Positions 1 through 9,308 of a DNA stretch of 64,000 bases are shown here, one piece after another (the first letter of the stretch is position 1; each line of letters opens with the position of its first letter). The DNA is taken from NCBI RefSeq assembly GCF_964204645.1, contig NC_134031.1, forward strand, positions 13,370,501 through 13,434,500, in the 5' to 3' direction. The translations under genes and the position numbers were made by a program. This stretch comes from Tubulanus polymorphus (Eukaryota; Nemertea; Palaeonemertea; Tubulaniformes; Tubulanidae). The notes beneath the pieces are model-generated. The model had not been told where the DNA came from, made no database searches, and was given only the letters and a program-made list of their open reading frames with translations.

Positions 1-615
1 ATAATAAAAGTATAAGATATTATTGAAGTTATTGAAGAAATTGAAATTAAAAAAAATGCATATTAAGAAAAAGAAATTGAAAAATTAGAATATAATATAG
101 AATTTCAGAAAGAAGAGAGAGATATATTATCAAAAGAATATGGTAATAATTTTAAAAGGTTAAAAGATGTTTTTAAAAGATATCTAATAAAACCAAATTC
201 TGAAATATCATTAAAAGATAGAATAAGATTATTATTTAAGTTTGAAGGAATCACAATTCTTTCAATTCTAACAGCTGTAACTATGGTATTCACAACAATA
301 GGTTTAGCAATATCAAATGCTTTAAAATCTACACCTACTCCCAATAACCCGGATAAACCCCCAGATAATAATTCAATACAAGATAAAGTTAAGGATTGTT
401 TAGAAAAATTAGCAAAATATTTATGGGAACTATCTAAAAAATCTGCTGCAGAATTACCCGGAGTTATTGCATCAATTGTTGGTTTTATATTGAAATCTGC
501 TGGGAATATTCTTAATTCTGCTGCTGAACATATTATTTTATTTTTAATTACAGTTGTAAGTGCAATTATTTTTGGGTTAGTGAATATGATATCAAACGAT
601 ATCAAGAAAAAATAA
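1..615 (+). pseudogene. Coiled-coil/membrane virion-module protein (ALPG-AEH family), C-terminal part
   Basis: Frame 1 is open from 67 to 615 but has TAA stops at 13-15 and 64-66, and the start lies before the window. The reading begins with a charged, helix-forming stretch rich in E, K and I. It then has a hydrophobic segment (GITILSILTAVTMVF), a proline-rich linker (STPTPNNPDKPPD), the motif AAELPGVIASIVGF and a terminal hydrophobic segment around AEHIILFLITVV. The same order is seen three times at 19913-22181 and, GC-rich, at 48748-49880, so the family is real. Function is not known to me; a membrane-associated virion protein is an inference from its constant place just before the capsid gene (666). 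Confidence 0.6.
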
Positions 616-665
616 TAAAAAATAAACATAATCAAAAATAAATGATTAATTTTTTTGTTAAATAA

Positions 666-1840
666 ATGAGTGGGAGTTATATAAGTCCTTCTAAGATTTC
701 TAGAATATCTAATGCTATTAAAGCAGAAAGATCACATCATATTATTACTCATAATCCTTCAAATATTAATCCCGATGAAACTTTATATGTTAGAATCCCT
801 AGATTAACAAAAAATACTTTTTATGTTCCAAATAGTATTTATTTATCAGCTGATATAAAAATAACCGGTAATAATAATAATTATGTTGTTGATAATGTTG
901 GAAGATATTTGATTAAAAAATTAACTATAAAGATCGGCCCAGAAACAGTTTTCTCATTAGATGATTATAATTTATTTATGCATTATAAAGATTTATGGTT
1001 AACTAAAGAAAATAGAAATAATGACGTAGATAATTTGATTAAAAAGATTTATGGAAGCAAATATAAAATTCCATTAGACTTTGAATTGATAAATAATAAT
1101 GCACCTTTATATAAATATGCAATTCAAAAAGATATTATATTTGAGATAACATTTGCTCCTGTAAATGAAATTGTATTATCTAACGTTGTTAAAGATATGG
1201 GTTATAAATTATCGAATATATGTTTAGAATATAATACAGTAACTAATGAAAATATTGCTAATACAATTCAAACACAATACAATCAAGGCTTTTCATTATT
1301 ATATGATTATATTGATAAATTTAAAACTGTAACTATTAATGCAAATAATGAAATAATTAATAAGAATATTAACTTCCCAAGAAGATCTATTAAAGGTATA
1401 TTAATATTTTTTACCATTGCAACATATTCTAATGGCGCAATAAAGGTAGATAATTATTATAATCCTGAAATAACAAAAGTAGAAATAACTATCGAAGGAA
1501 TAGCAAATAAAATATTTTGTCAAGCAATGAGAATGATTGATCAATGGCCAGAAATTAGAAAACATTTTATGAATTAAAAAGTAAAATCATCTGAAAATTT
1601 TAATTTTAATCAAATTGATTATTATGCCGGCAATAAATATGCATTATGGTTAGATTTTAGAACAACAGAGGATAATTCATTACATGGTTCTGGGAAAAAA
1701 CTACAGAACACTAAAGATGGAATACAATTATTCATGAAAAAGAAAAAAGGAAGCTTAAATTTTAAAATGCACATTTATATTTTATACCTGACGCACAATT
1801 AAATATTGTAAATTCACAATTAGATAGTATTCAATATTAG
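666..1840 (+). pseudogene. Double-jelly-roll major capsid protein, copy A1 (broken)
   Basis: The start is ATG at 666 in the context TTAAATAAATG. Open to a TAA at 1575-1577, where the A2 copy has GAA (FMN-E-K), so this is a nonsense change; homologous sequence continues to about 1840 with a further frameshift. A segment of about 28 codons present in A2 (after KENRNN) is deleted. The pattern YKIPLDFELINNNAPLY followed by a beta-rich stretch, and later FPRRSIKGILIFF, fits the first and second jelly rolls of Polinton/PLV capsid proteins. It would form the trimeric hexon-like capsomer. The capsid call rests on fold-like motifs and neighbourhood (next to integrase and packaging ATPase), not on a search. 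Confidence 0.65.
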
Positions 1841-1870
1841 AAATATAAAGTTAAAATTAACGATATATAA

Positions 1871-3407
1871 ATGGTTGGTAAAAAAACTCCTAATACTAAA
1901 GAACAATATTTAAGAAATTCATATTACAACCCTGAGAGTTCGGTTGCTTATTCTTCTACCAAAAATATATGGCGTCAAGTAAAACAAGATAAATTATATA
2001 AGATAATCCCACAAAATTTAGTTAAATATAAAGATATAAATGATATATGTTAGAACAACCGACGTATACAACACATAAAAAAATTGTTAGAAAATATAAA
2101 ACTCGTAAAACTATGGTAAGTTATGTAGATCAACAGTGGCAAGGAGATTTAATTGATATGAAAAATGTTAAGAAAGATAATGATGATTATTGGTGGATAT
2201 TGAATATAATTGATATTTTTAGTCGTTATGTATGGAGTTTCCCACTTTATAGAAAAGATGCTGTACAAACATCAAATGTTTTAAGAAAATTTCTTTCGGA
2301 TGATAAACTAAAACCAGAAAAAATACAATTTGCTGATGGAAAATAATTTGATAATCCACTTGTTCATGAACTCTTAGACAATCATAATATTAAATATTTT
2401 TCAACAAAATCGGATAAAAAAGCAGCAGTTGTTGAACGATTTAATACAACATTAAGAAGAAGAATGTGGAAATATTTTACAGCAAATAATACTTTTAAAT
2501 GGATGATGTTTTGATGTTTTACCAAAATTGATAGAAGGATATAATAATTCTTATCATTCTTCTATTGGAATGAAACCTATTGATGCTAGAAAACCTGAAA
2601 ATGCTGAAATTGTTTGGAATAATTTATATGGAGCATTTCTCGTAGATGATTTTGGTGAACCTAAATTTAAAGTTGGTCAAAATGTTAGAATTTCTAAGTA
2701 TAAAAAGATCACGATAGGTAGAACACAATATCCGTGTTGACGCGATGAGGAGAGAATCCCACAATGATAATAAAAAGTCCGAAAATGAAACTTCGAGATA
2801 ATAGTTTATTTCAACGTTTCGACTATATCCTAATAGTCATCTTCAGGAATACTGAGATACTACAGAAATTATGAGATATATATACAATCCAGAGACAAAG
2901 AGACTAATTCAAGTAATCAGAGATGATACAAACTAAAGGAAAATTAACGTAGAAACAGTTACACGCTAAAATAGATTAAAGGGAAGCAAACTACCCCGAT
3001 TTCCTATTGAAAAAAGCTCTACTTAAAGCTCGTACTACGCAGTTTTACTCTCGAAGTTTTATTTTCGGACTTTTTATTATCATTGTGGGATTCTCTCCTC
3101 GTATAAAAAGATATTTGATAAGGGATACGATCGAAATTTTACTAGAGAAATATATAAAATAAAAAAGGTAATAACAACAAAACCATATGTCTATAAATTA
3201 GAAGATTTAAATGGTGAAGAAGTTGATGGGTATTTTTATGAAGAAGAATTGAGTTTAACTACTGAAAATCTAGAACAAGAATATGAAATTGAAAAAGTAT
3301 TAAAAACAAAAACTGTTAAAAGAAAAAAATATTCTTTAGTAAAATGGGTTGGATGGCCAGATAAATTCAATGAATGGATATTATCAAGTAAAATTGAAAA
3401 TATATAA
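1871..3407 (+). pseudogene. Polinton-type integrase (DDE, chromodomain), copy A1, split by a MITE
   Basis: Retroviral-type integrase that would insert the element. Fragments lie in three frames: N-terminal part 1871-2053, catalytic core from 2047 (SYVDQQWQGDLIDM, first Asp; NIIDIFSRYVW), second Asp near 2335 (QFADGK), a TAA at 2344-2346, then the catalytic Glu in VVERFNTTLRRRMW near 2430 and GEPKFKVGQNVRISKYKK near 2650-2705. The frame is then cut by a 0.35-0.39-kb inverted-repeat insertion (2710-3100). It resumes at 3101 and ends with a chromodomain-like region (YEIEKVLKTK, SLVKWVGWPDKFNEWI). Breaks: frameshift near 2050, another between 2346 and 2528, and the insertion. Confidence 0.75.
2710..3100. 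mobile_element. MITE with about 50-bp inverted repeats inside the A1 integrase
   Basis: GAGGAGAGAATCCCAC starts at 2747 and its reverse complement ends at 3100; the arms stay matched for about 50 bases (through AATGATAATAAAAAGTCCGAA). The 12-mer GTATAAAAAGAT occurs at 2698-2709 and again at 3101-3112, flanking the insertion directly, as a target duplication would. Between the left 12-mer and the left arm lie 37 extra bases without a partner on the right. No ORF inside. The integrase reading frame is coherent again directly after the second 12-mer, so this sequence was added to a once intact gene. Confidence 0.75.
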
Positions 3408-4015
3408 ATTAATAAGGAATTATTTATATTTGAGCCTCATAATATGTTAATTTCTGGTGTAACAAATTGTGGAAAAACTTATTTTATATTAAATTTATTA
3501 GAAACTGTTTATAAAAACTATTTTGATAATATAGTATTATTTTGTCCAACATATGATTTTAATCAAACTTATGATAGAAATATTACTAAAAATAATAAAT
3601 TTATTATATTAGATCCTATAACAGTAAAAGAAAAATTAGATAATTGTATTAAAATAGCAATTGATGTTTATAAAGGATCAAATACATTATTCATTATAGA
3701 TGATTGCACAAATTTACATGATTCAAAATTTGAGAGAGTGAGTTATGTTATTTAGCTTTTTCTGGTAGACATTTTAGGATAACAACTTGGGTTTTAAATC
3801 AAAAATATAATTCAATCGTTAAAGATTTTAGAGAAAACATTCGATTTTTAGTTTTATTCTACAATAAAGATAGAAAATCGATGAAAAATGCGCTTGAGGA
3901 AAATGATATTATTCCGCATGATTTACATAATGAATATATGGACAAATTGAAAAATAATAAAAGATCAAAATTACTATTTAGATTACAACACCCATTTAAA
4001 TATGAATTTATTTAA
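3408..4015 (+). pseudogene. A32-like genome-packaging ATPase, copy A1 (broken)
   Basis: Would pump DNA into the capsid. It begins directly after the integrase stop; the codon aligned with the A2 start ATG is ATT here (3408-3410), so the start is lost or a downstream ATG at 3444 is used. Walker A is GVTNCGKTYFILNLLE near 3455-3500; Walker B is TLFIIDDC near 3690. A frameshift near 3735 moves the reading; it continues as SGRHF, a helix, and a basic tail ending in FKYEFI with TAA at 4013-4015. This is the only copy in the window that keeps the C-terminal end. Neighbours are integrase upstream and YSKLC gene downstream. Confidence 0.7.
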
Positions 4016-4309
4016 ATTCAACTAGCTTGTTAATCTATTACATATTTAGTTAGATTCTAGTTGAATTCTATTTATTAGTAGTTGAAACAAAAAAATAAAT
4101 AAAAACAACAATATCTTAACTAGCTTGTTAATCTAGTATATTTTTAGTTACATTCTAGTTGAATTCTAGTTATTGGTAGTTGGAACAAAAATCAACTAGA
4201 TTTAACAAGAAATAAATAAAAACAATAATAATTCAACTAGTTTGTTAATCTAGTTGATTTTTAGTTACATTCTAGTTGCAACATCACAACTAATTTTTTT
4301 GTTATATAA
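4016..4309. repeat. Threefold imperfect repeat with ACTAGCTTGTTAATCTA motif
   Basis: No gene. AACTAG(C/T)TTGTTAATCTA appears at about 4020, 4118 and 4236, each followed by TTTAGTTA(C/G)ATTCTAGTTG, giving roughly 100-base spaced repeats. CTAGCTAGT-type motifs also lie beside the YSKLC gene of A2 (27147-27159) and A3 (43362-43512), though there in other surroundings. A regulatory or replication region is possible. The last 15 bases (TTTTTTTGTTATATAAATG) hold the TAAATG start context of the next gene. Confidence 0.6.
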
Positions 4310-4915
4310 ATGGGAGGTGAAAAGAAAATCAAATCTAAAAATGGCCATGTTCCCATTGAAAAAACTTTAGATGATTTAGGAATAACAGAAACAAAATTAA
4401 CTCCAGTTGATGGTGTTTTAAATAATGTTACAATAAATATTGATTATAAATATTCTCTTTATTGTAAACATCAATTAGAAATATTAATAGCATCTGGGAA
4501 ATGTAAAAGTTTTATTAGTAAAAATTTAACTTATAATGAATCAGATACAATGAAATCAGATGAAATTATTAAATTATTTAAGATTTATGAAACTGCGAGA
4601 ATAGCTAGAATTAATGACGCGATATCAGAAAATGTAGTAAAAGGTTATAGTAAATTATGTAATTATATGTTGCCAATTCAAGATGAAAAAAGATTATATT
4701 CCGATTTTAAAAATGATTATTTAGTTATGACTGAATTAAATAAGTGGATTGGATATTTATCATTTCAATTAGGTGGATTTATGACATTATTATCAACTGG
4801 AGTTATAACATTTTCGAATATTGAAAGTAAAGATTTTTCTACAATAAATGAGCGAAGTGGAAGAAGTGAAGGAATTAACTGTGAAGAAAAACCTGAGAAG
4901 TCCGAAACAAAGTGA
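4310..4915 (+). CDS. YSKLC-family conserved virion-module protein, copy A1
   Basis: Intact frame of 201 codons, starting at ATG in TTATATAAATG. I do not recognise a named family. The N-terminal fifth is polar and begins KKIKSKNGH; EKTLDDLGIT is shared with A2 and A3. The centre holds IARINDAISENVVKGYSKLCN; the block YSKLC is kept in A1, A2, A3 and in the GC-rich B copy (50764-51230). A hydrophobic segment follows (LSFQLGGFMTLLSTGVITF, about residues 150-170), so membrane or capsid association is likely. The C-terminus is acidic and polar. The next gene overlaps its 3' end by 68 bases in another frame. Confidence 0.7.
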   Translation: MGGEKKIKSKNGHVPIEKTLDDLGITETKLTPVDGVLNNVTINIDYKYSLYCKHQLEILIASGKCKSFISKNLTYNESDTMKSDEIIKLFKIYETARIARINDAISENVVKGYSKLCNYMLPIQDEKRLYSDFKNDYLVMTELNKWIGYLSFQLGGFMTLLSTGVITFSNIESKDFSTINERSGRSEGINCEEKPEKSETK

Positions 4916-5237
4916 ATGGTCTCGGCAATTAGGAATTAAATCACAAGAATATAAAAAAGCTAAAAAAGAAGGAATAAATAATGAAAATTTTAATAATAGT
5001 GAAAATATTGTTATTTCTACTCCTTCTAATAATAGAACATTTGATGAATGTCTATATTTAACAGTTGGATTTGTAATTGTATTCATTTTGATTGGGTGTA
5101 ATTGGTATAAGAAATCAAATAAAATTCATGATATTTATAATTCTGAAACAACTGCTATCAAAAATGAAAATACTTCTGAAATTCCAAAATTGACGATAAA
5201 AAAATGGACTAATATTTTAGAAAAAAGCAAAAAATAA
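4848..5237 (+). CDS. Small one-pass membrane protein (W-LG-KK family), copy A1
   Basis: Intact, 129 codons, the only unbroken AT-rich copy. Starts ATG in CAATAAATG and overlaps the YSKLC gene by 68 bases. N-terminal basic region with EWSRQLGIKSQEYKKAKK; one strong transmembrane segment around LTVGFVIVFILIGCNW (about residues 68-84); then a polar tail with KLTIKKW. The same order (basic W-x-x-x-L motif, linker, one hydrophobic helix) is found at 25987-26358, at 56740-57125 and in B at 50389-50712, always next to the YSKLC gene. Role unknown; a small virion membrane or scaffold protein is an inference. Confidence 0.65.
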   Translation: MSEVEEVKELTVKKNLRSPKQSEWSRQLGIKSQEYKKAKKEGINNENFNNSENIVISTPSNNRTFDECLYLTVGFVIVFILIGCNWYKKSNKIHDIYNSETTAIKNENTSEIPKLTIKKWTNILEKSKK

Positions 5238-5239
5238 TT

Positions 5240-5345
5240 TCATTTTTAATCAATTAAATATCTCACTACTTTTGTCTATCTATGTGGAGCAATTAAATTG
5301 TCCAGAAGTCATTTCGGATTCTAGATATTCATTATTTTAATTGAT
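5240..5345. other. Conserved non-coding block shared with A3 (inverted)
   Basis: The region between the membrane gene and the OB-fold gene has no ORF, but its reverse complement resembles 43235-43320 in A3: both hold GAATCCGAAATGA, then TCTGGACA, then GCTCC, then AGTAGTGAGATATT in the same order and spacing. Conservation outside genes in two decayed copies suggests a regulatory, replication or RNA element; which one cannot be told from sequence alone. Confidence 0.45.
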
Positions 5346-5360
5346 TTATTTTTTTTAAGT

Positions 5361-5687
5361 TTAATCAACAATTTCTAAATCATGATGACCATCTTCATTT
5401 TTTCCATGATAGATTATTTTAAATCCTTCTAAATCTTTTAATTCCTCTGTACTCAATGAAACCCATTTATCAGGTAAAAATACTTTAAATTCTCGTGATG
5501 TACTAACATTGCAGTAGCTTAAATTAGCTGATATTTTATCTCCATATTTAGTTTTAACCTTTTCTAATTTCAATATTTTGTGTTCAATTTCTTTTGTAAC
5601 ATCGACTAACTTTTTAATTTCAAATTGTTTTTTTGCTGGTTTAATTCTGTTATTTATTGTTGCTAAGAATGCTTTTCTATCTCCCAT
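5361..5687 (-). CDS. OB-fold-like putative ssDNA-binding protein, copy A1
   Basis: Intact, 108 codons; ATG in CCTTATATATG. Similar in length and pattern to 15473-15826: a charged N-terminus, KTKYGDKISANL, then KVFLPDKWVSLSTEELKDLE and a terminal YHGKNEDGHHDLEI. The short beta-rich build with KYGDK and FLPD turns is what I would expect of a single OB fold; in A2 the homologue sits directly after DNA polymerase B, fitting a ssDNA-binding role in protein-primed replication. This is inference. Here it is the outermost gene of A1 and points inward; no polymerase gene is next to it. Sequence differs strongly from the A2 copy although capsid genes of A1 and A2 are close. Confidence 0.55.
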   Translation of the reverse strand: MGDRKAFLATINNRIKPAKKQFEIKKLVDVTKEIEHKILKLEKVKTKYGDKISANLSYCNVSTSREFKVFLPDKWVSLSTEELKDLEGFKIIYHGKNEDGHHDLEIVD

Positions 5688-6073
5688 ATATAAGGAAAAA
5701 AAATTACTTGTGGTGATGACGGGTGTCTCGTATGTAATGAGTTATTTCACTCACACTTTACTCACACTTTTATGTTTAAAAATCTAATTTTAATCAACTC
5801 ATTTATTACTCGTTACTTTTATAATTAACATATAAATGATTTTAAAATATATGAAATTCATGTAAATAATGTTCATTTTGTATGAGTTTCGCTACTAATT
5901 CAGGTAAAAATTGCTATTATTTTCATGTTTTTCATTTTCATGAGCTTGTACTCTCGTACTCTGGTTTGAAAACGCCATCTTCTAATTACTAATGTCCATT
6001 CAACAAGGCGCTTACAACCTTTAGACGCCCGTCATGTACATCCGCTCTCTATCTAGGTGTCAAACAAGATGTT
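5688..6073. other. A1 right end and flank, no gene
   Basis: No gene seen. Holds the T-rich start region of the OB-fold gene, a doubled CACTCACACTTTACTCACACTT stretch near 5750, and ATTACTCGTTACTTTTATA at about 5804-5822, a string also found next to the right terminal repeat of A2. From about 5940 base composition becomes less AT-rich, marking the change from A1 to the next element. Confidence 0.4.
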
Positions 6074-7075
6074 ATGAGGCTGTGCGATTTCAGGTTGCAA
6101 CTGAATCATGTCGTACCTCAGATTATTGAGCTAAATCCTTCTGAAGTTCTAATTTACCGGATACCTTCGATTCAAATGTCGTGCTCTAATTCTGAAAGAC
6201 ACCTGACCGGTTGTAATTTTTGTATCATCAAGATCCCATGCCTTTGTCGTATTCACACACCATATCTGCAACTCAGACCTAGATTGAATTCCTGCAATTC
6301 AAAACCTAATGTCACACGCATTCATCCAGCCAATTTGGCGATCATCCAATCATTCTTTGATTCGACTATACATAAGTCTATCTCCGCAGCTACAAACTAC
6401 ACCCAGCCTATGCAGGTCATACCTCCCTCATTTTCGGTGTACAATCACTCTATGGATGCATTACTAGCAGATGATCACAAAAGTCACCTCAGTCTTCAGC
6501 GCGTGACTACAGCCATTAAGAAGGATGCGAAAGTCTTTACTTCACTCTCGAACGCCATTGTGTCAGGCGAAGTACGAATCGCCCCGGACTGGTCGGATAT
6601 GCACACTTATCTATCAAGTGCAGCACTTTTGCTGTCCATTCTGTTAAGTATTGTTGTCATACTACAGCAGTCACGCATTCGAACTCTCGTTACGTCAGTT
6701 ACTATGCTGAAAAACTTGAACGGCGTTCATGCCGCCGCACCTATGCCTACGCTTCATTATCGGCCAGCAATCCCCCAGTCATCGTCGTCACTAATTGATA
6801 TCGATACAATTCTCAAATATGGACTACATTCGCTCTGCGCCTTACTGCTACTTATAGGAATTTGTACAATAATCGTGTTCATGCATAGCAAGTTGCGTTA
6901 CGCACCTCATTCAACGCTTGTCTTAGAACTTTCAAATTATTCCAGTTGCGTGCCAATTCCTTTAATCAGTTTCGAATTGTGCCCGTCATTTATCCACGTT
7001 CAAAAATTGATGATATTAGCATATCGTATGGATGTATACCTAGACTCCATGCAATATGGCATATTTTTTCGATAA
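6074..7075 (+). CDS. Env-like membrane glycoprotein of an LTR retroelement, 3' portion
   Basis: Open for 333 codons; whether ATG 6074 is the true start is unknown because upstream parts of the element are missing. Cysteine-rich region with NFCIIKIPCLCRIHTPY (near 6215-6270) and VTRIHPANLAIIQSFFD (6310-6360), a coiled-coil-like middle, then a transmembrane helix LLLSILLSIVVIL (about residue 180) and a second hydrophobic stretch LCALLLLIGICTIIVFM (about residue 257). Several N-x-S/T sites. A purine tract and a repeat with AATAAA lie downstream, the place where env genes sit before a 3' LTR. The call is from layout and residue pattern; a cellular membrane protein is the main alternative. No gag or pol is present upstream. 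Confidence 0.4.
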   Translation: MRLCDFRLQLNHVVPQIIELNPSEVLIYRIPSIQMSCSNSERHLTGCNFCIIKIPCLCRIHTPYLQLRPRLNSCNSKPNVTRIHPANLAIIQSFFDSTIHKSISAATNYTQPMQVIPPSFSVYNHSMDALLADDHKSHLSLQRVTTAIKKDAKVFTSLSNAIVSGEVRIAPDWSDMHTYLSSAALLLSILLSIVVILQQSRIRTLVTSVTMLKNLNGVHAAAPMPTLHYRPAIPQSSSSLIDIDTILKYGLHSLCALLLLIGICTIIVFMHSKLRYAPHSTLVLELSNYSSCVPIPLISFELCPSFIHVQKLMILAYRMDVYLDSMQYGIFFR

Positions 7076-7748
7076 CAAACACGCTTACGCGCAAAACTTG
7101 GACCGTGCCCGACTCATTCGTGCTGTCGCCTATTAAAGCGTATCAGGCACATCGTATTATAATGTCTCCAATAACATTTGCTTCTCACTTCGCCATAATC
7201 ATTAAATGTGCGACCCCGTCACCAGGTCACCGGCGACATTGTATAATAACGAATAACTGTGGTTTAACATTACAAAAACAATAGAAGATGTAAGTTGTAT
7301 AGCATGGTATTACGTGGCTAGTTCGTAAATAGTTTTTTTGACATTTTTCTGTCATATGTAAATATGTATTGATAGCTGTACCTATGTATTATCGATTCTA
7401 TCCATTATAATGTATGTAAATGTTTTCCGACCACAATGTGGCGATTTTCGATTATTGTAATGATTTTTCAAACTATTGTAATCTTATGTTATACCTTTTA
7501 TCGACACAATTAGCGTTTTTCGCATGAATTGGCGATGTATTTAATCATGCCAACTTTTCATAGTTTCATTTAACGGTAATCTCACAGATCTATCGTCTTA
7601 AATAGCCACTACTAAGCTGGCTTCGGTATCAATCGACCTACGTATTTGCTAGGTATTATATGGGATCTTTTTCATTGGTTCACGAACTTTCGATTGAACT
7701 ATAGAGTCATTTCATTTCAACTTTCGGGGACGAATGCTTGTTGGACGT
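7076..7748. other. 3' untranslated stretch after the env-like gene
   Basis: No convincing gene. A short frame (6946-7284) overlaps the env-like gene in another frame and looks like chance. Low-complexity AT-rich DNA with runs such as TATGTAAATATGTATTG. Confidence 0.4.
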
Positions 7749-8273
7749 AGTAGGGGAGGATATACCAATACAAACTTGCTACACGTTTCTTCTACTAAAA
7801 GCGCCACATATTGGGCATCATTTTCATCAGTAAAAGATGAACAATCGATATTTCATATTTCATATTCATTTTCATGAATTCTTATTTTTGTAGTTTACAT
7901 ATTCCATTTATTTTGTAACATATCTATTTCTTTATTAAGTATGGCTGACACCATTGTTTTGATGAGCAGACATAAAGTCTGGCCAAGTATTGTTTAAATC
8001 TCAGAATAGCTACTGAGCCAGAACAGCTAATTAGAACAAATTCACTAATTACTGGCATGTTTGGTTTGAACCTAGTAACAGGCAAACTCGGTGTTGAGAA
8101 CAATGCCTGAACAATCAAAATGTTAATCCGTTGCCTGGTCCAAGGAGGCGGAGCCAAAACCATGGAGGTCCAGTACAGGCCATACTAGGACACTCTGGTT
8201 TTGGACTCCGACAAATAAACATCATAATCAAATAATATACAATGTATTTGTCTATCTTCTTGGATATTACAGG
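7749..8273 (+). repeat. Polypurine tract and probable solo 3' LTR
   Basis: AGTAGGGGAGGA at 7749-7760 is a polypurine tract of the kind that primes plus-strand synthesis. The LTR would run from about 7761 to 8273, ending in an AATAAA-bearing part (CAAATAAACATC, about 8213) and TTGGATATTACAG. The partner 5' LTR is not in the window, so the edges are inferred. Confidence 0.4.
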
Positions 8274-8524
8274 TAAGCCAATATATACTTTTACTTTTTT
8301 ATCAAACCTAGCAGTTTTAGTAAATGATTAATTTCATTCGATTTTTGGCCATTCATATCTTTATATGAATACGTATTTGTAACTATAATAATGTGTTGTA
8401 TTTTTAAAATGCTTGGAATAATTTTATAATCATGTAGACTCTGGTTTTGGACTCCGACAAATAAACATCATAATCAAATAATATACAATATATATATATT
8501 CGTCTATCTTCTTGGATATTACAG
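8192..8524 (+). repeat. 82-bp direct repeat (8192-8273 and 8439-8524)
   Basis: Both copies start ACTCTGGTTTTGGACTCCG, contain AATAAACATCATAATC and end TTGGATATTACAG. The second has a few extra TA units. They are 247 bases apart. Either a duplicated LTR end or two LTR remnants with a deletion between. Confidence 0.7.
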
Positions 8525-8534
8525 GTTTTTCAGG

Positions 8535-9096
8535 TTGTTCGCTCTCACCACGCTAGTAACCCCCACAAAAAGATATCGCACAGTTTTGTCACGTTATAAT
8601 AGGGTACTCCCTCACATTAGAGTCACAGAATTGTACAAAGTGACGAAGGACCGCCAATCTCATATCCAGTTTACATCAACCATGTTGCGAAAAGAGGTAA
8701 AGTCATTAGGTGGGAAAACTGGGCCAGTTAGGTTTGGAGAAAAACCCTTTCAGCGACGCGCATACCGAAGGAAAATGTCTCTAATGATTTATGGAGAGAA
8801 ATCAATTACTACATTTTTTTTCGATTTCAATGCATTGTACTTAGATTCTTTATTTGATTGTTTATAACTAACTAGTATTGTAGACTTTGAAGATGAAGAT
8901 GTCCGTGAACAAGAAAATTACTGGGAACAAGATGACCGGAAACAACAAGATGACCGTGAACAGGAAGATTAGATAGAACAACTGGATGAACAAAACAATG
9001 TGGTACAGCAAGATAACAATTTAGAAGAACAAAACGATTTATTACAAGATTATATGGAAGAACAAAATCATTTGGTACAGCAAGATGATTGTTGAC
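8535..9096 (+). pseudogene. Unrecognised coding remnant with acidic/glutamine-rich tail
   Basis: An open frame of 110 codons (8535-8867) contains a basic region (KPFQRRAYRRKMSLMIYGE). After its stop a second stretch, 8891-9094, reads as repeats rich in E, Q, D and N (EQDDRKQQDDREQED, EEQNDLLQDYMEEQN) with one TAG at 8969. I recognise no family. The repeat-like acidic tail looks like once-coding DNA; the first part could be chance. Nothing ties it to the flanking elements. Confidence 0.25.
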
Positions 9097-9308
9097 TTAT
9101 CCAAAGGTAAATGTACAAAATAGAATGTACTACATACGTAAGTGAACTTACAGAAGGAAATATTGTAACTTTATTTTCGTTTTTTTGGAAATTGTAGACC
9201 TTATCAAGGAAATCGTAAATGCGATGAAAACAAGATCGACAAAGGTTCGACTTTTTTTAAATATTTCATATGAATCATGTAAACAAAACAAAACAAAAAA
9301 ATTTTTTC

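Larger units (their letters stand above)
1..5830. mobile_element. Polinton-type element A1, partial (right part)
   Basis: AT-rich block holding the hallmark genes of a Polinton/Maverick: double-jelly-roll capsid protein, retroviral-type integrase with chromodomain, and A32-like packaging ATPase, plus small proteins shared with elements A2, A3 and B. The left end lies outside the window. The right end is placed near 5800-5830, where ATTACTCGTTACTTTTATA also occurs just outside the A2 right repeat at about 29071-29090; this boundary is approximate. Gene order differs from A2: integrase, ATPase, YSKLC and membrane genes all follow the capsid gene on the plus strand, and no polymerase is seen. 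Most genes are broken, so the copy is dead. Confidence 0.75.

Noticed and set aside
105-635. Minus-strand ORF of 176 codons opposite the coiled-coil gene
   Set aside because: Antisense shadow; similar shadows appear opposite each duplicate at 19898-21138, following the plus-strand gene.
5804-5830. Exact right terminus of A1
   Set aside because: Only a 19-base match to the A2 flank; not enough to define an end or a target duplication.
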